Below, piece by piece: positions 1 to 8,943 of a stretch of 35,682 bases of DNA; position 1 is the first letter of the stretch; each line of letters begins with the position of its first letter. Location of the stretch: contig NZ_SAYU02000043.1 of assembly GCF_004025965.2 (NCBI RefSeq), positions 1 through 35,682 on the forward strand. The letters run 5' to 3'. This DNA is from Phycicoccus flavus (GTDB taxonomy: Bacteria; Actinomycetota; Actinomycetes; Actinomycetales; Dermatophilaceae). The notes beneath the pieces were generated by a model. The model saw only the letters and a list, made by a program, of their open reading frames with translations. It was not told where the DNA came from and did no database searches. The position numbers and the translations under genes were made by a program.

Positions 1-342
1 AGGCGGCCCCCGGCGGTCCGCTCAGCGAGGGCCCGGGGGGTCGGCCCGTTCGCCGACGGTCGTGACACCGAACCTGCAGGTCGACGCAGCAGCTTCCCTG
101 TCATCACGCAACGTCCGTGGCGCGCGTGTCCCTCGCGCTGCGTCCGCCCCGTGGCACGCCGCGCTCCCGCGCTCCTCGGCTCGTCCTGCCGGTCCGTGTC
201 CCCGGGGTCCGGGTCCATCGGCGAGGCTCCCACCGTCGGCGACCCGGGGGGCGACGAGACCTCGTCCTCGGCGGCGACCCCACGACCCGGGAGCCGGCGG
301 CCGCACCCCTCCGGTCGTCGACCGGCACGCGCACCAGGACGA
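1..342. other. No supported gene at left edge
   Basis: This stretch is very GC-rich and every frame is open or nearly so, so an open frame means little here. I recognise no protein in any frame. A minus-strand frame from an ATG at 104 stays open to the edge, and a plus-strand frame entering from the left stops at about 65. Either could be the end of a neighbouring gene, but neither has a convincing ribosome binding site or a familiar sequence. Confidence 0.4.
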
Positions 343-1458
343 TCAGCGTGCGGCGGACGCCCAGCGGACCTCGGCGTCGCGGCCGGTGTAGGTGCCGTAG
401 CGCCGGGCCTCGGCCTCCAGGGCGCGTCTCTCGGCCGCCGAGAGCCGCCCGTAGGGCGCCACCTCGAAGGTGACCCGGCCCGGACGCGTGGTGCGGGCTG
501 CGGTGCCGGCGATCTGGGCGTCGACGACGGCGAGACCCATCGACGGCTCGCGCCCGGCCGGGTGCCGGCCGGCGGTGTCGACGACGCGGCGCGAGTCCTG
601 GTAGCCGCGGTACCACTCGTCGAGGAGGTGCAGCAGGTGCGCCTGCGGCTCCGACGACGGGGGCGGCGGCTCCTGGTCCGGCAGGTGCCAGAAGGAGCGC
701 CCGTCGTGCTCGAACGAGGCGAGGTCCGCGCCCGCGGACGCCAGACCGCGACGCACGTCCCCCAGCGTCAGCGTCGCCCAGTACGCGAGGTCGCGCTCGG
801 TGACGGGACCGTGCCCGGCGACGTACCGCCGGACGAGGGCGTCGAGGGCCTCGTCCCGGTCGGCGTACGGCGAGGCCGGCAGGTCATCGCCGAGCACCCG
901 GTAGGTGTGCGTCCCGACGCCGTCGTCCGGGACGGGCCGCCCGCCGGCGACGAGCAGCCCGAGCTCGAGGTGCACGAGCAGCACCATGAGCTGCGTGCCG
1001 GACACCTCGTGCCCCGCCGCCGCGACCGCCCGCGCCAGCCCCTCGCGGGTGAGGTCCGGCGCGTCCGTCAGAGCACGGACGACGACGTCCGTGAGGGTCG
1101 TGACCGCTGCCGCGTCCAGTCCGAGGTCGCGGTCCAGCTGGCGCGCCGCCTGCCGGCGCACCCGCGGCCCGGTGAGCTCGAGCAGCCAGCGCAGGTCCTC
1201 GCGGTGGACGAGGTGCCACGTGGGCCGCAGCACGTGGGTCCGCACCAGCTCTCCGGAGGCGAGGAGCCCCCGCAGCCCCGCCGGCGTGAGCCCGCGGGTC
1301 CGGGAGGCCAGCGCCCAGCCGGTCTGCTCGGGGTTCTCGGCCTGGACGGCCAGCAGCGACCGCACCGCGGACGCGGCGTCGGGCGCCGACGCGCCGTCGA
1401 GGAGCAGGGTGCGGAAGCGCCACCGGGCGACGGCGCGGTCGTCGATCCCGGCGCTCAC
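343..1458 (-). CDS. Winged helix DNA-binding domain protein (AlkZ/YcaQ-like, HTH_42 type)
   Basis: This 371-residue protein matches the actinobacterial winged helix DNA-binding domain family (Pfam HTH_42), which is related to the YcaQ/AlkZ DNA glycosylases. Family features visible here are the N-terminal helical part with LLAVQAENPEQTGWALASR, the LVRTHVLRPTWHLVHREDL segment around residues 90-110, and a C-terminal part with GRVTFEVAPYGRL. Members of the wider family excise bulky lesions or unhook cross-links. For this subgroup a glycosylase role is only inferred. The GTG start follows the purL stop by 13 bp on the same strand, so it may be co-transcribed with purL. Family assignment is good; function is uncertain. 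Confidence 0.85.
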   Translation of the reverse strand: MSAGIDDRAVARWRFRTLLLDGASAPDAASAVRSLLAVQAENPEQTGWALASRTRGLTPAGLRGLLASGELVRTHVLRPTWHLVHREDLRWLLELTGPRVRRQAARQLDRDLGLDAAAVTTLTDVVVRALTDAPDLTREGLARAVAAAGHEVSGTQLMVLLVHLELGLLVAGGRPVPDDGVGTHTYRVLGDDLPASPYADRDEALDALVRRYVAGHGPVTERDLAYWATLTLGDVRRGLASAGADLASFEHDGRSFWHLPDQEPPPPSSEPQAHLLHLLDEWYRGYQDSRRVVDTAGRHPAGREPSMGLAVVDAQIAGTAARTTRPGRVTFEVAPYGRLSAAERRALEAEARRYGTYTGRDAEVRWASAAR

Positions 1459-1471
1459 GACCGCCCCGCCC

Positions 1472-4400
1472 TCAGCCCACGAAGACGCGGGCGTTGCGGA
1501 ACATCCGCAGCCACGGGCTCTCGTCGGCGACGGCCCCCGAGGTCCACGACAGCTGGACGTTCCGGGACACCCGCTCGGGGTGGGGCATCATCGCCGTGAA
1601 CCGGCCGTCGGTGGTCGTCACGGCGGTGAGGCCGCCCGGCGAGCCGTTGGGGTTGTGCGGGTGGCTGCACGCCGGGGCGCCGTGGTGGTCGACGAACCGC
1701 GCCACGGCCTGCACCGCCGAGGCGTCCCCACGGCGGGCGAAGTTGGCGAAACCCTCGCCGTGCGCGACGGCGATCGGGATGCGGCTGCCGGCCATCCCCG
1801 CGGTGAGCACCGACGGCGAGTCCAGCACCTCGACGAGGGTGAGCCGCGCCTCGTACTGCTCGGACCGGTTACGGGTGAAGCGCGGCCACGCCTCGGCACC
1901 GGGCACGAGGTCCGCCAGCGCGGCGAACATCTGGCAGCCGTTGCAGATGCCGAACCCGAACGTGTCGTCGCGGTGGAAGAAGTCGTGGAAGGACTCGATG
2001 AGGCGCGGGTTGAAGAGCACCGCGCGGGCCCAGCCCTCGCCGGCGCCGAGGGTGTCGCCGTACGAGAACCCGCCGGCGGCGACGAGGCCCTGGACGTCGG
2101 CGAGGTCGGCCCGGCCGGTCTGGAGGTCGGTCATGTGCACGTCGTAGGCGTCGAACCCGGCCCGGTCGAGCATGAACGCGGTCTCGACGTGACTGTTGAC
2201 GCCCTGCTCCCGCAGCACCGCCACCTTGGGCCGCACCCCCGTGCCGACGTACGGCGCCGCGACGTCCTCGGTGGGGTCGAAGGTCGGGGCGAGGTGCAGC
2301 CCGGGGTCGTCGTCGGCGCCGACCGCGGCGTGCTCCTCGTCGGCGGTGCCGGGGTTGTCGCGCAGCACCGAGATCCGCCAGGAGACCTCGTCCCAGGCCT
2401 GCGCGAGGTCGCGCAGGGGCTCGTCGAGCACGGTCCCGTCGTCGCCGACGGCCACCCGCACCCGCCGCTCGGAGACGGTGTGCCCGAGGACGGAGACGAG
2501 GTCGTCCAGGCCGTGCTCGCCGAGCACCCAGCGCACGTCGTCCAGGTGGGCCTCGGGGACCCCGAGGACGACACCGAGCTCCTCGGCGAAGAGCGCCGCC
2601 ACCGAGGGCACCTGCACGCTGACGCCGAGGCCGCCGGCGAAGGACATCTCCGCCAGGGTCGCCCACAGCCCGCCGTCGGACCGGTCGTGGTAGGCGAGGT
2701 CGAGGCCGCGCTCGCGCAGGTCGCGCAGGGCGGCGGCGAGGGAGACGAGCCGCGAGGGGTCGTCGAGGTCCGGGACCTCGCGCCCGAAGGCGCCGGACAC
2801 CTGCGCGAGCATCGACCCACCGAGCCGGTCACGGCCGGCCCCGAGGTCGACGAGCAGCAGCGTGGACCCGTCGCGCAGCTGGGGGGTCCACGTGCCGCGC
2901 ACGTCCGGCAGCGACGCGAAGGCCGTGACGACGAGCGAGACCGGTGAGGTCACCTGCTTGGCGTCGCCGTGCACGTCGGTCCAGCGGGTGCGCATCGACA
3001 GGCTGTCCTTGCCGACCGGCACCGACACCCCGAGCGCGGGGCAGAGCTCCATCGCCACGGCCTGCACCGTGGCGTACAGGGCGGCGTCCTCGCCCACCTC
3101 GCCGCAGGCCGCCATCCAGTTGCAGGACAGCTTGACCCGGCGCAGGTCGGCGACGGGGGCCGCGAGCAGGTTAATCAGCGCCTCGCCGACCGCCATCCGC
3201 CCGGACGCCGGGGCGTCGACCGACGCCAGCGGCATGCGCTCCCCGGAGGCCATGGCCTCGCCGGCGAACCCGACGTGGTCGGCCAGTGTGACGGCGACGT
3301 CGGCCACCGGCACCTGCCACGGCCCGACCATCTGGTCACGGTGGGTGAGCCCGCCGACGGTGCGGTCCGCGATGGTCACGAGGAAGCGCTTGGACGCGAC
3401 GCTGGGATGCCGCAGCACCGCGTAGGCGGACTCGCGCAGGTCGAGGGCGGTCTCGTCGAGGTGGTCGCCCTCCCAGTGCACGGAGGCGACGTCGCGGGTC
3501 ATCCGCGGGGGCTTGCCGAGCAGGGTCTCCATCGGCATGTCGATGGGCCGGTCGGCGTCGCCGTCGCCGTCCTCCGGGCCGTCCGCGAGGACGAGCATCC
3601 CGTCGTCCCGGGCCTCGCCGACGACGGCGTACGGGCAGCGCTCGCGCTCGCACAGGGCGGCGAACCGGGCGAGCGCGTCGGGGGCGACGGCGACGACGTA
3701 CCGCTCCTGGGACTCGTTGCACCACACCTCCTTCGGCGCCAGGCCGGACTCCTCCAGCGGCACCGCCGACAGGTCGAAGCGGGCGCCGAGCCCGGCGCCG
3801 TCGACGAGCTCCGGGAAGGCGTTGGAGAGGCCGCCGGCGCCGACGTCGTGGATGGCGAGGATCGGGTTGTCGTCCGGGCCGAGGCTCCAGCAGTGGTTGA
3901 CGACCTCCTGGGCGCGGCGCTCGATCTCGGGGTTGCCGCGCTGCACGGAGTCGAAGTCGAGGTCGGCGGAGTTGGCGCCCGCGGCCATCGACGACGCCGC
4001 GCCGCCCCCCATGCCGATCCGCATGCCCGGCCCGCCGAGCTGCACGAGCAGCGTCCCCGCGGGGAAGACGACCTTCTCGACGAGGTCGGCGCTGATCGTC
4101 CCGAGCCCGCCGGCCGACATCACCGGCTTGTGGTACCCGCGGCGGACGCCGTCGACGGTCTGCTCGAAGACCCGGAAGAACCCACCGATCCCCGGGCGGC
4201 CGAACTCGTTGTTGAACGCGGCGGCCCCGACCGGCGCCTCGAGCATGATGTCCAGCGGCGTCGCGAGGTGGGACGGGGCGCCGTACTCCTCGCGCTCCCA
4301 CGGCTCGTCGGTGCCGGGCAGGTGGAGGTTGGAGACGGCGAACCCGGTGAGGCCGGCCTTGGGCTGCGACCCGCGCCCGGTGGCGCCCTCGTCGCGGATC

Positions 4401-5377
4401 TCGCCCCCGGCGCCGGTGGCCGCGCCGGGGAACGGGCTGATGGCCGTCGGGTGGTTGTGGGTCTCGACCTTCATGAGGACGTGGACCTCGCCCTCGCGCC
4501 CGCGGTAGGCGCTCGGGCCGTCGACCGACTCGGGGAGCCAGCGGGTGCGGGGCCCGCCGACCATCACCGAGGCGTTGTCGGAGTAGGCGACGACGGTGCC
4601 CTCGCCGCCGACCTCCTCGGTGTGCCGGATCATCCCGAACAGCGACCGGGGCCGGGCGTCGCCGTCGACGACGAAGTCGGCGTTGAAGATCTTGTGGCGG
4701 CAGTGCTCGCTGTTCGCCTGGGCGAACATCATGAGCTCGACGTCCGTCGGGTTCCGCCGCAGCGCGGTGAAGGCGTCGACGAGGTAGTCGACCTCGTCGC
4801 CGGAGAGGGCCAGCCCGAACTCGCGGTCCGCGGCCTCGATGGCCTCGCGCCCGCGGGCGAGCACGTCGAGGTGGACCATCGGCTCGGCCGGACGGGTGTC
4901 GAAGAGGCCGGCGGCGGCCTCGCGCTCGGGCAGCGCCGACTCGGTCATCCGGTCGTGGAGCACGTCGGCGGCCGCGCCCCACTGCCGCTCGGTCAGCGGC
5001 TCGCGGGAGGCGATGAGGTACTCGGTGACCCGCTCGACGCGGCGGACGTCGACGCCGCAGCTGTGCGCGATGTCGGTCGCCTTCGACGCCCACGGCGACA
5101 GCGTGCCGAGCCGCGGGGCGACGACCACGAGCGTCTCGTGGTCCGCGGGCGCGGGCTCGGCCGCGGGCTCGCCGTAGGTGAGGAGCCGGGTGACGGTGTC
5201 CTGCGCGGCCTCGTCCAGCGGCCCGTCGGAGAGCACCCAGTGCACGTGCCGGGCGGTGACGCCGGTGACCTGCGAGGCGACCACCCGCAGCCGGGCCAGG
5301 ACGCCGGCGGCGCGGAAGGTCGAGAGCGCGTTGCCCCCGGGGACGACGGTCAGCACGCGGTCGTGCGACGGGGCCAT
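1472..5377 (-). CDS. purL: Phosphoribosylformylglycinamidine synthase, single-chain type
   Basis: This enzyme converts FGAR, glutamine and ATP to FGAM, the fourth step of de novo purine synthesis. At 1301 residues it is the large one-polypeptide form. It has an N-terminal PurS-like region, a synthetase core with [12 protein letters not shown] near residue 222 and [20 protein letters not shown] near 303, and a C-terminal class I glutamine amidotransferase. In that last domain the nucleophile Cys lies in GICNGCQMF near 1144, and the His-Glu pair lies in MPHPERV near 1262. The ATG at 5377 has GGAG about 11 bases upstream. Many actinobacteria use separate PurS, PurQ and short PurL proteins, so the fused form is a lineage marker here. 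All visible catalytic motifs are intact. Confidence 0.97.
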   Translation of the reverse strand: MAPSHDRVLTVVPGGNALSTFRAAGVLARLRVVASQVTGVTARHVHWVLSDGPLDEAAQDTVTRLLTYGEPAAEPAPADHETLVVVAPRLGTLSPWASKATDIAHSCGVDVRRVERVTEYLIASREPLTERQWGAAADVLHDRMTESALPEREAAAGLFDTRPAEPMVHLDVLARGREAIEAADREFGLALSGDEVDYLVDAFTALRRNPTDVELMMFAQANSEHCRHKIFNADFVVDGDARPRSLFGMIRHTEEVGGEGTVVAYSDNASVMVGGPRTRWLPESVDGPSAYRGREGEVHVLMKVETHNHPTAISPFPGAATGAGGEIRDEGATGRGSQPKAGLTGFAVSNLHLPGTDEPWEREEYGAPSHLATPLDIMLEAPVGAAAFNNEFGRPGIGGFFRVFEQTVDGVRRGYHKPVMSAGGLGTISADLVEKVVFPAGTLLVQLGGPGMRIGMGGGAASSMAAGANSADLDFDSVQRGNPEIERRAQEVVNHCWSLGPDDNPILAIHDVGAGGLSNAFPELVDGAGLGARFDLSAVPLEESGLAPKEVWCNESQERYVVAVAPDALARFAALCERERCPYAVVGEARDDGMLVLADGPEDGDGDADRPIDMPMETLLGKPPRMTRDVASVHWEGDHLDETALDLRESAYAVLRHPSVASKRFLVTIADRTVGGLTHRDQMVGPWQVPVADVAVTLADHVGFAGEAMASGERMPLASVDAPASGRMAVGEALINLLAAPVADLRRVKLSCNWMAACGEVGEDAALYATVQAVAMELCPALGVSVPVGKDSLSMRTRWTDVHGDAKQVTSPVSLVVTAFASLPDVRGTWTPQLRDGSTLLLVDLGAGRDRLGGSMLAQVSGAFGREVPDLDDPSRLVSLAAALRDLRERGLDLAYHDRSDGGLWATLAEMSFAGGLGVSVQVPSVAALFAEELGVVLGVPEAHLDDVRWVLGEHGLDDLVSVLGHTVSERRVRVAVGDDGTVLDEPLRDLAQAWDEVSWRISVLRDNPGTADEEHAAVGADDDPGLHLAPTFDPTEDVAAPYVGTGVRPKVAVLREQGVNSHVETAFMLDRAGFDAYDVHMTDLQTGRADLADVQGLVAAGGFSYGDTLGAGEGWARAVLFNPRLIESFHDFFHRDDTFGFGICNGCQMFAALADLVPGAEAWPRFTRNRSEQYEARLTLVEVLDSPSVLTAGMAGSRIPIAVAHGEGFANFARRGDASAVQAVARFVDHHGAPACSHPHNPNGSPGGLTAVTTTDGRFTAMMPHPERVSRNVQLSWTSGAVADESPWLRMFRNARVFVG

Positions 5378-5462
5378 GGGCGTGAGGTCTCCGGTCGAGG
5401 TGCGCCGGGCGGCGCGGGGGTGGGGCGGGCGGGCCGAGGGCCGGCGAGGTGCCGGGATCAGG

Positions 5463-6116
5463 CTACCGGCGCCAGCGCGCCGCGAGGTCGGCGCCGTCCG
5501 CGGGCGCCCCCGGCAGCGGCCCGGCCGCCGGCGCCTTGAGGCCGTGCAGCAGCAGCGCGAGGTAGCGCTGCCGCAGCTCCTCGACCCGCGCCGCGTCCGG
5601 GACGTCGACGAGCATGACGACCTCGAGCAGGAGGACGACGTCGGCGGCGGTCACGTCCTCGCGCAGCGCCCCGGCCTCGCGGACCCGGGCGTCCAGGGCG
5701 ACCCACAGCCGGTCGGCGCGCGCGGCGAGGCGGTCGAGGTCGTCGTCGGGCTCGAAGGTGCCGGCCAGGCGCTGCGCCAGCGCCTGGCTGCCGCCCTCCA
5801 CGACCGCGGCCAGCGTCGCGGTGTAGGCGGTCCAGGGGTCCCGCTCGTCGGCCAGACCGTCCTCCAGTGCGGCGGCGAAACGCTCCAGGCCGTCCCGGGC
5901 CAGGGCGCGCAGGAGGGCGTCCTTGCCCGGGTAGCGGCGGTAGAGCGCGCTGATGCCGACGCCGGCCCGCTTCGCCACGGCGGCGACGGGGGCACCGGGG
6001 TCCTCGAGCAGGACCGCCCGGGCCGCGTCGAGGATGCGGCGGTCGTTGCGGGCGGCCTCGCGGCGGCGCCCGTCGAGCGGGACCTCGGGCGCGGGCTTCG
6101 TCGGGTCGTCCGGCAC
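5463..6116 (-). CDS. TetR family transcriptional regulator
   Basis: This is a 217-residue one-component regulator. Its N-terminal helix-turn-helix is typical of Tet[22 protein letters not shown], then [20 protein letters not shown] at about residues 45-65. The rest is a helical ligand-binding domain without recognisable ligand residues. The GTG start at 6116 is chosen because the TetR reading frame begins there. The nearby ATG at 6120 is in another frame that encodes no known protein. The gene is divergent from a VOC-family gene, and the 82-bp gap holds a clear palindromic operator over a TATAAT box. It therefore probably represses that gene and itself. The ligand is unknown. Confidence 0.92.
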   Translation of the reverse strand: MPDDPTKPAPEVPLDGRRREAARNDRRILDAARAVLLEDPGAPVAAVAKRAGVGISALYRRYPGKDALLRALARDGLERFAAALEDGLADERDPWTAYTATLAAVVEGGSQALAQRLAGTFEPDDDLDRLAARADRLWVALDARVREAGALREDVTAADVVLLLEVVMLVDVPDAARVEELRQRYLALLLHGLKAPAAGPLPGAPADGADLAARWRR

Positions 6117-6134
6117 GCATCCGACCCTAGCAGT

Positions 6135-6178
6135 GGAACAACTCGTTCCGTTCCGCTATAATCGGAACGGAACATTCC
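6135..6178 (+). promoter_or_regulatory. Palindromic operator over the VOC gene promoter
   Basis: A perfect 11-bp inverted repeat, GTTCCGTTCCG at 6145-6155 and CGGAACGGAAC at 6163-6173, flanks a 7-base centre that contains TATAAT (6157-6162), a consensus -10 box for the plus strand. Extra half-sites lie outside it: GGAAC at 6135-6139 pairing with GTTCC at 6145-6149, and GGAA-CA-TTCC at 6169-6178. A protein bound here would cover the -10 box and block transcription. Inference: this is the operator of the adjacent TetR protein. No good -35 is visible. Confidence 0.85.
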
Positions 6179-6198
6179 GCTACACGAGAGGGTCTGTC

Positions 6199-6582
6199 AT
6201 GGACATGCGACTCGAGGTCATCGGCATCGGCGTCTCGGACGTCGACGCCGCACTCGCCTTCTACACCGAGCAGGTCGGCTTCCGCCTCGACCACGACGTC
6301 GCCCCCGCGCCGGGCATGCGGGTCGTGCAGATGACCCCGCCCGGCTCGCCGACGTCGGTCGTCATCGGCGAGGGCATGCCGCTCGGCGAGCCCGGGGCCA
6401 GCCAGGGCATGCAGCTCGTCGTCGACGACCTCGACGCCCTGCGCACCGAGCTCGCCGGCCGCGGGGTGGACATCAGCGACGTGCAGCAGCTCGGGCCCGA
6501 GGGGCAGCCGGGCAGCCGTTTCGCCTTCTTCCGCGACCCGGACGGCAACGGCTGGTCGGTCCAGGAGCTGCGGCGCGACTGA
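6199..6582 (+). CDS. VOC family protein (glyoxalase/bleomycin-resistance fold)
   Basis: This 127-residue protein has the vicinal oxygen chelate fold. The opening beta-alpha unit is MRLEVIGIGVSDVDAALAFY, and the family's closing segment FFRDPDGNGWSVQEL sits at the C terminus. Members include glyoxalases, dioxygenases, isomerases and drug-binding proteins, so the substrate cannot be read from sequence. The ATG at 6199 has GAGAGGG about 6 bases upstream, and the upstream extension of the frame lacks coding character. It is transcribed away from a tetR gene under a palindromic operator, so it is probably an inducible detoxification or resistance function. Confidence 0.9.
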   Translation: MDMRLEVIGIGVSDVDAALAFYTEQVGFRLDHDVAPAPGMRVVQMTPPGSPTSVVIGEGMPLGEPGASQGMQLVVDDLDALRTELAGRGVDISDVQQLGPEGQPGSRFAFFRDPDGNGWSVQELRRD

Positions 6583-6608
6583 CGCCGCGCGACGACGTCG
6601 TCGGCGTG

Positions 6609-6624
6609 TGTACCATCTGGTACA
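6609..6624. promoter_or_regulatory. Operator TGTACCA-TC-TGGTACA at an SRPBCC-tetR start codon
   Basis: TGTACCA (6609-6615) and TGGTACA (6618-6624) form a perfect 7-bp inverted repeat with a 2-base centre. Its last base is the A of the ATG at 6624. Within it, TACCAT (6611-6616) fits the actinobacterial -10 pattern TANNNT and would start transcription at or next to that A, giving a leaderless message. A second perfect palindrome, CGACGACGTCGTCG, lies just upstream at 6590-6603, though it is built of simple CGA repeats. The likely ligand is the TetR protein encoded by the second gene of the pair. Confidence 0.75.
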
Positions 6625-7055
6625 TGACCGAGGTGACGCGCCCGACCGACCTGCCCTCCGACGCCCTGTGGCCGGTGCTCGCCGACGTCCGCCACTGGGC
6701 GGACTGGCTCACGACCGTCGACGCTGTCCGCGCGGTCGACCCGGACCGTCCGGACGGCGTCGGCGCGTCCTACGCGGTGGACCAGCCGCGGCTCCGGCGC
6801 GCGACGTGGACCGTCACCGCGTGGGAGCCCGGCCGGGGCTTCACCTGGGAGTCGCGCAGCCCGGGGGTGACGAGCACCGGCAGCCACGAACTGCTGGCCG
6901 GACCGGAGGGGACGACGATCCGGCTCGCCCTGGTCTGGACCGGTCCGCTGGCCGGGCTGGTCCGTCGGGCGCTCGGTGCACGGGCGCGGGACTACGTGAC
7001 GCGCGAGGCCGAGGCGCTGGAGGCCACGGCGCGGGCCCGCAGCACCGACGCGTGA
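6624..7055 (+). CDS. SRPBCC family protein (polyketide cyclase/START-like)
   Basis: This 143-residue protein has the helix-grip fold signature of small SRPBCC proteins. It opens with LPSDALWPVLADVRHWADWL, and has ATWTVTAWEPGRGFTWESRS in the middle and a C-terminal helix (RALGARARDYVTREAEALEA) that would close the hydrophobic pocket. Such proteins bind or act on small hydrophobic molecules; the ligand here is unknown. The ATG at 6624 is taken rather than an upstream in-frame start because a palindromic operator and -10 box end exactly there. Its stop overlaps the next gene's GTG by 4 bases, so the two are translationally coupled. Confidence 0.85.
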   Translation: MTEVTRPTDLPSDALWPVLADVRHWADWLTTVDAVRAVDPDRPDGVGASYAVDQPRLRRATWTVTAWEPGRGFTWESRSPGVTSTGSHELLAGPEGTTIRLALVWTGPLAGLVRRALGARARDYVTREAEALEATARARSTDA

Positions 7056-7612
7056 CCCCGCGCGAGGAGCTGCTCGGACGCGCCGTCGCCTGGTTCGCCG
7101 AGCACGGCGTCGGCGACACGAGCCTGCGCACCCTCGCCGCCGGGATCGGGACGAGCCACCGGATGCTCAACTACCATTTCGGCTCGCGCGCCGGGCTGCT
7201 CGGCGCCGTCGTCGAGGCCGTCGAGCGGGCCGAGCAGGACGCACTGCTCGAGCTCGTCGCCGCTCGGGCCGACCCCTTCGAGGCCGGCGCGCTGTTCTGG
7301 TCCCGGGTCGCCGACCGGGCCGCGGTCTTCGCGCCGCTGTTCTTCGAGCTGTCCACGCACGCGATGCGCGGCGAGCCGCACGCCGAGCCCCTGCGGCACT
7401 GGCTCGGCGAGGGCTGGCTCCCGGCCTTCACCGAGGCCTACTCGTCGATGGGCCTGGCGCCGGAGCGCGCCCGCGTCGTGGCCCTGCAGTCGTTGGCCCT
7501 GGCGCGGGGGCTGCTGTTCGGGGTGGCCGTCACCGGCGACCGCGCCGCCGCCGACCGGGCGATGGCCGCATGGACCGCGACGGTCCGGCGCGAGGTGCAG
7601 GAGGGGTCGTGA
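7052..7612 (+). CDS. TetR family transcriptional regulator
   Basis: This is a 186-residue regulator. The TetR-type helix-turn-helix lies at about residues 25-50 (TSLRTLAAGIGTSHRMLNYH, then FGSRAGLLGAVVEAV), followed by a helical sensor domain. The GTG start overlaps the SRPBCC stop (GTGA). The two genes form one transcription unit behind the palindrome at 6609-6624, which suggests autorepression of a two-gene unit in which the SRPBCC protein may bind or modify the inducer. That link is inferred from gene order only. Confidence 0.92.
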   Translation: MTPREELLGRAVAWFAEHGVGDTSLRTLAAGIGTSHRMLNYHFGSRAGLLGAVVEAVERAEQDALLELVAARADPFEAGALFWSRVADRAAVFAPLFFELSTHAMRGEPHAEPLRHWLGEGWLPAFTEAYSSMGLAPERARVVALQSLALARGLLFGVAVTGDRAAADRAMAAWTATVRREVQEGS

Positions 7613-7642
7613 AGGTCGTCGTCGGCGGGGCCGGCCGGGGAG

Positions 7643-7664
7643 CGCCCCGCGAGCGCGAGGGGCG
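7643..7664. terminator. Hairpin between converging tetR and purC
   Basis: CGCCCC (7643-7648) and GGGGCG (7659-7664) form a 6-bp GC stem with a 10-base loop in the 69-bp gap between two converging genes. There is no U tract, as is usual in high-GC genomes. It could stop transcription from both sides. Confidence 0.45.
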
Positions 7665-7681
7665 TCGACCCGGGGTCCCGC

Positions 7682-8653
7682 TCAGAACCGGCGGCCGGTG
7701 AGGCGCTCGTAGGCCTCGACGTACTTGGCCCGGGTGCGCTCGAGGACCTCGTCGGGCAGGGGCGGCGGGGCCTCGCCGGAGGTGCGGTCCCACCCGCTGG
7801 CCGGCGAGGTCAGCCACTCGCGGACGAACTCCTTGTCGAAGCTCGGCTGCGGGTGGCCGGGCTCCCACTGGTCGGCCGGCCAGAAGCGCGAGGAGTCCGG
7901 GGTCAGGACCTCGTCGGCGAGGACGAGCTCCCCGTCCTCGAGGCCGAACTCGACTTTGGTGTCGGCGACGAGGATGCCGCGGCCGGTCGCGATCTCGTTG
8001 CCGCGCCGCAGGATCGCGGTCGTGAGGTCGCGGGCCCGGGCGGCGAGCGCCGGCCCTACCGCCGTCTCGACGTCGGCGTAGGACATCGGCTCGTCGTGCG
8101 CGCCCTGCTCGGCCTTGGTCGACGGCGTGAAGAGCGGCTCGGGCAGGCGGGAGCCGTCGGTGAGGCCGTCGGGCAGCCGCAGCCCGCTGACGTGGCCGTC
8201 GGCCCGGTACTCGCGGAGCCCGCCGCCGGTGAGGTAGGCGCGGGCGACGCACTCGACGGGCAGCATCTCGAGGCGGCGCACGAGCACCGCCCGGCCGGCG
8301 ACCGCGTCCGGGACGTCGGTGGAGACGACGTGGTGGGGCACGAGGTCCGCGAGCTGCTCGAACCACCAGAGCGACAGCTGCGTGAGGACCGCGCCCTTGT
8401 CCGGGACCGGGGTCTGCAGGACGAAGTCGAACGCGCTGATCCGGTCGGACGCGACGAGCAGCAGCACGTCGGGGCGCAGGTCGCCGCTGGCCGGGTCGAC
8501 CGGGGCGTAGAGGTCGCGCACCTTGCCGGAGTACACGTGCGCGTACCCCGGCAGCTCGGGCGCCCCGGCGGCCGCGGCGCCCTCGGCGGCGCCGACGGTC
8601 TCGGCGGCGTCGGCGGCGGTGTCGTCCCGGGCGGGCTCGTGCGCGTCGGCCAT
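7682..8653 (-). CDS. purC: Phosphoribosylaminoimidazolesuccinocarboxamide synthase
   Basis: SAICAR synthase joins CAIR with aspartate using ATP in purine synthesis. The 323-residue protein shows the family motifs YSGKVRDLY near residue 42, ASDRISAFDFVLQTPVPDKG near 67, VECVARAYLTGG near 123, and a C-terminal LTSPASGWDRTSGEAPPPLP. About 30 Ala/Glu-rich residues precede the conserved domain. The ATG at 8653 is chosen because further upstream the frame runs into a non-coding hairpin repeat array that begins only 22 bases before this codon. Any promoter must lie in or beyond that array, so the message may carry an unusually structured leader. Confidence 0.96.
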   Translation of the reverse strand: MADAHEPARDDTAADAAETVGAAEGAAAAGAPELPGYAHVYSGKVRDLYAPVDPASGDLRPDVLLLVASDRISAFDFVLQTPVPDKGAVLTQLSLWWFEQLADLVPHHVVSTDVPDAVAGRAVLVRRLEMLPVECVARAYLTGGGLREYRADGHVSGLRLPDGLTDGSRLPEPLFTPSTKAEQGAHDEPMSYADVETAVGPALAARARDLTTAILRRGNEIATGRGILVADTKVEFGLEDGELVLADEVLTPDSSRFWPADQWEPGHPQPSFDKEFVREWLTSPASGWDRTSGEAPPPLPDEVLERTRAKYVEAYERLTGRRF

Positions 8654-8675
8654 GACGCGATCCTCCCACCCCCAC

Positions 8676-8898
8676 GTCCCGACTTTCCCGCCCCATCCGG
8701 CAACCGGGGGGTTCGCGGGGGTTTCCCGACCTTGCGAACCCCTGGTTTCCCGCCCCATCCGGCAACCGGGGGGTTCGCGGGTGTCTCCCGACCTTGCGAA
8801 CCCCGACTTTCCCGCCCCATCCGGCAACCGGGGGGTTCGCGGGGGTTTCCCGACCTTGCGAACCCCTGGTTTCGCGGATGGGGCGGGAAAGTCGGGAC
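8676..8898. repeat. Tandem 62-bp hairpin repeat array, 3 units plus inverted end (array 1)
   Basis: Three units of exactly 62 bp start at 8684, 8746 and 8808, differing at only a few positions. Each contains a hairpin: GGGGTTCGC and GCGAACCCC, at 8708-8716 and 8734-8742 in the first unit, with a 17-base loop. The array is closed by a reversed copy of its own beginning: 8676-8699 is a perfect 24-bp inverted match of 8875-8898. A period of 62 is not a multiple of three, which argues against coding. There are no variable spacers, so it is not a CRISPR. It occupies nearly all the gap between divergent purC and marR, and is related to the array at 22026-22500. Confidence 0.95.
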
Positions 8899-8906
8899 CA
8901 GCGCGG

Positions 8907-8935
8907 TTGATATAGATAGGCTATCTATCTATAGT
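8907..8935 (+). promoter_or_regulatory. marR promoter with operator between -35 and -10
   Basis: TTGATA (8907-8912) and TATAGT (8930-8935) are each one base from consensus and are spaced by exactly 17 bp. The spacer holds an 8-bp inverted repeat, ATAGATAG (8912-8919) and CTATCTAT (8921-8928), with a 1-base centre. Transcription would begin near 8942, at or just before the ATG at 8944. An operator here is what an autorepressing MarR protein would use. This AT-rich island stands out sharply from its surroundings. Confidence 0.85.
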
Positions 8936-8943
8936 TGAGGGTG

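Noticed and set aside
6116-6120. ATG at 6120 as the start of the TetR gene
   Set aside because: It opens a different frame with no TetR similarity. The helix-turn-helix is in the frame beginning at GTG 6116.
8684-8869. Open frames across array 1 encoding a repetitive Gly/Arg/Pro protein
   Set aside because: A 62-bp unit shifts the frame at each copy, so the apparent repeats in the translation change register. The open frame is a by-product of high GC.
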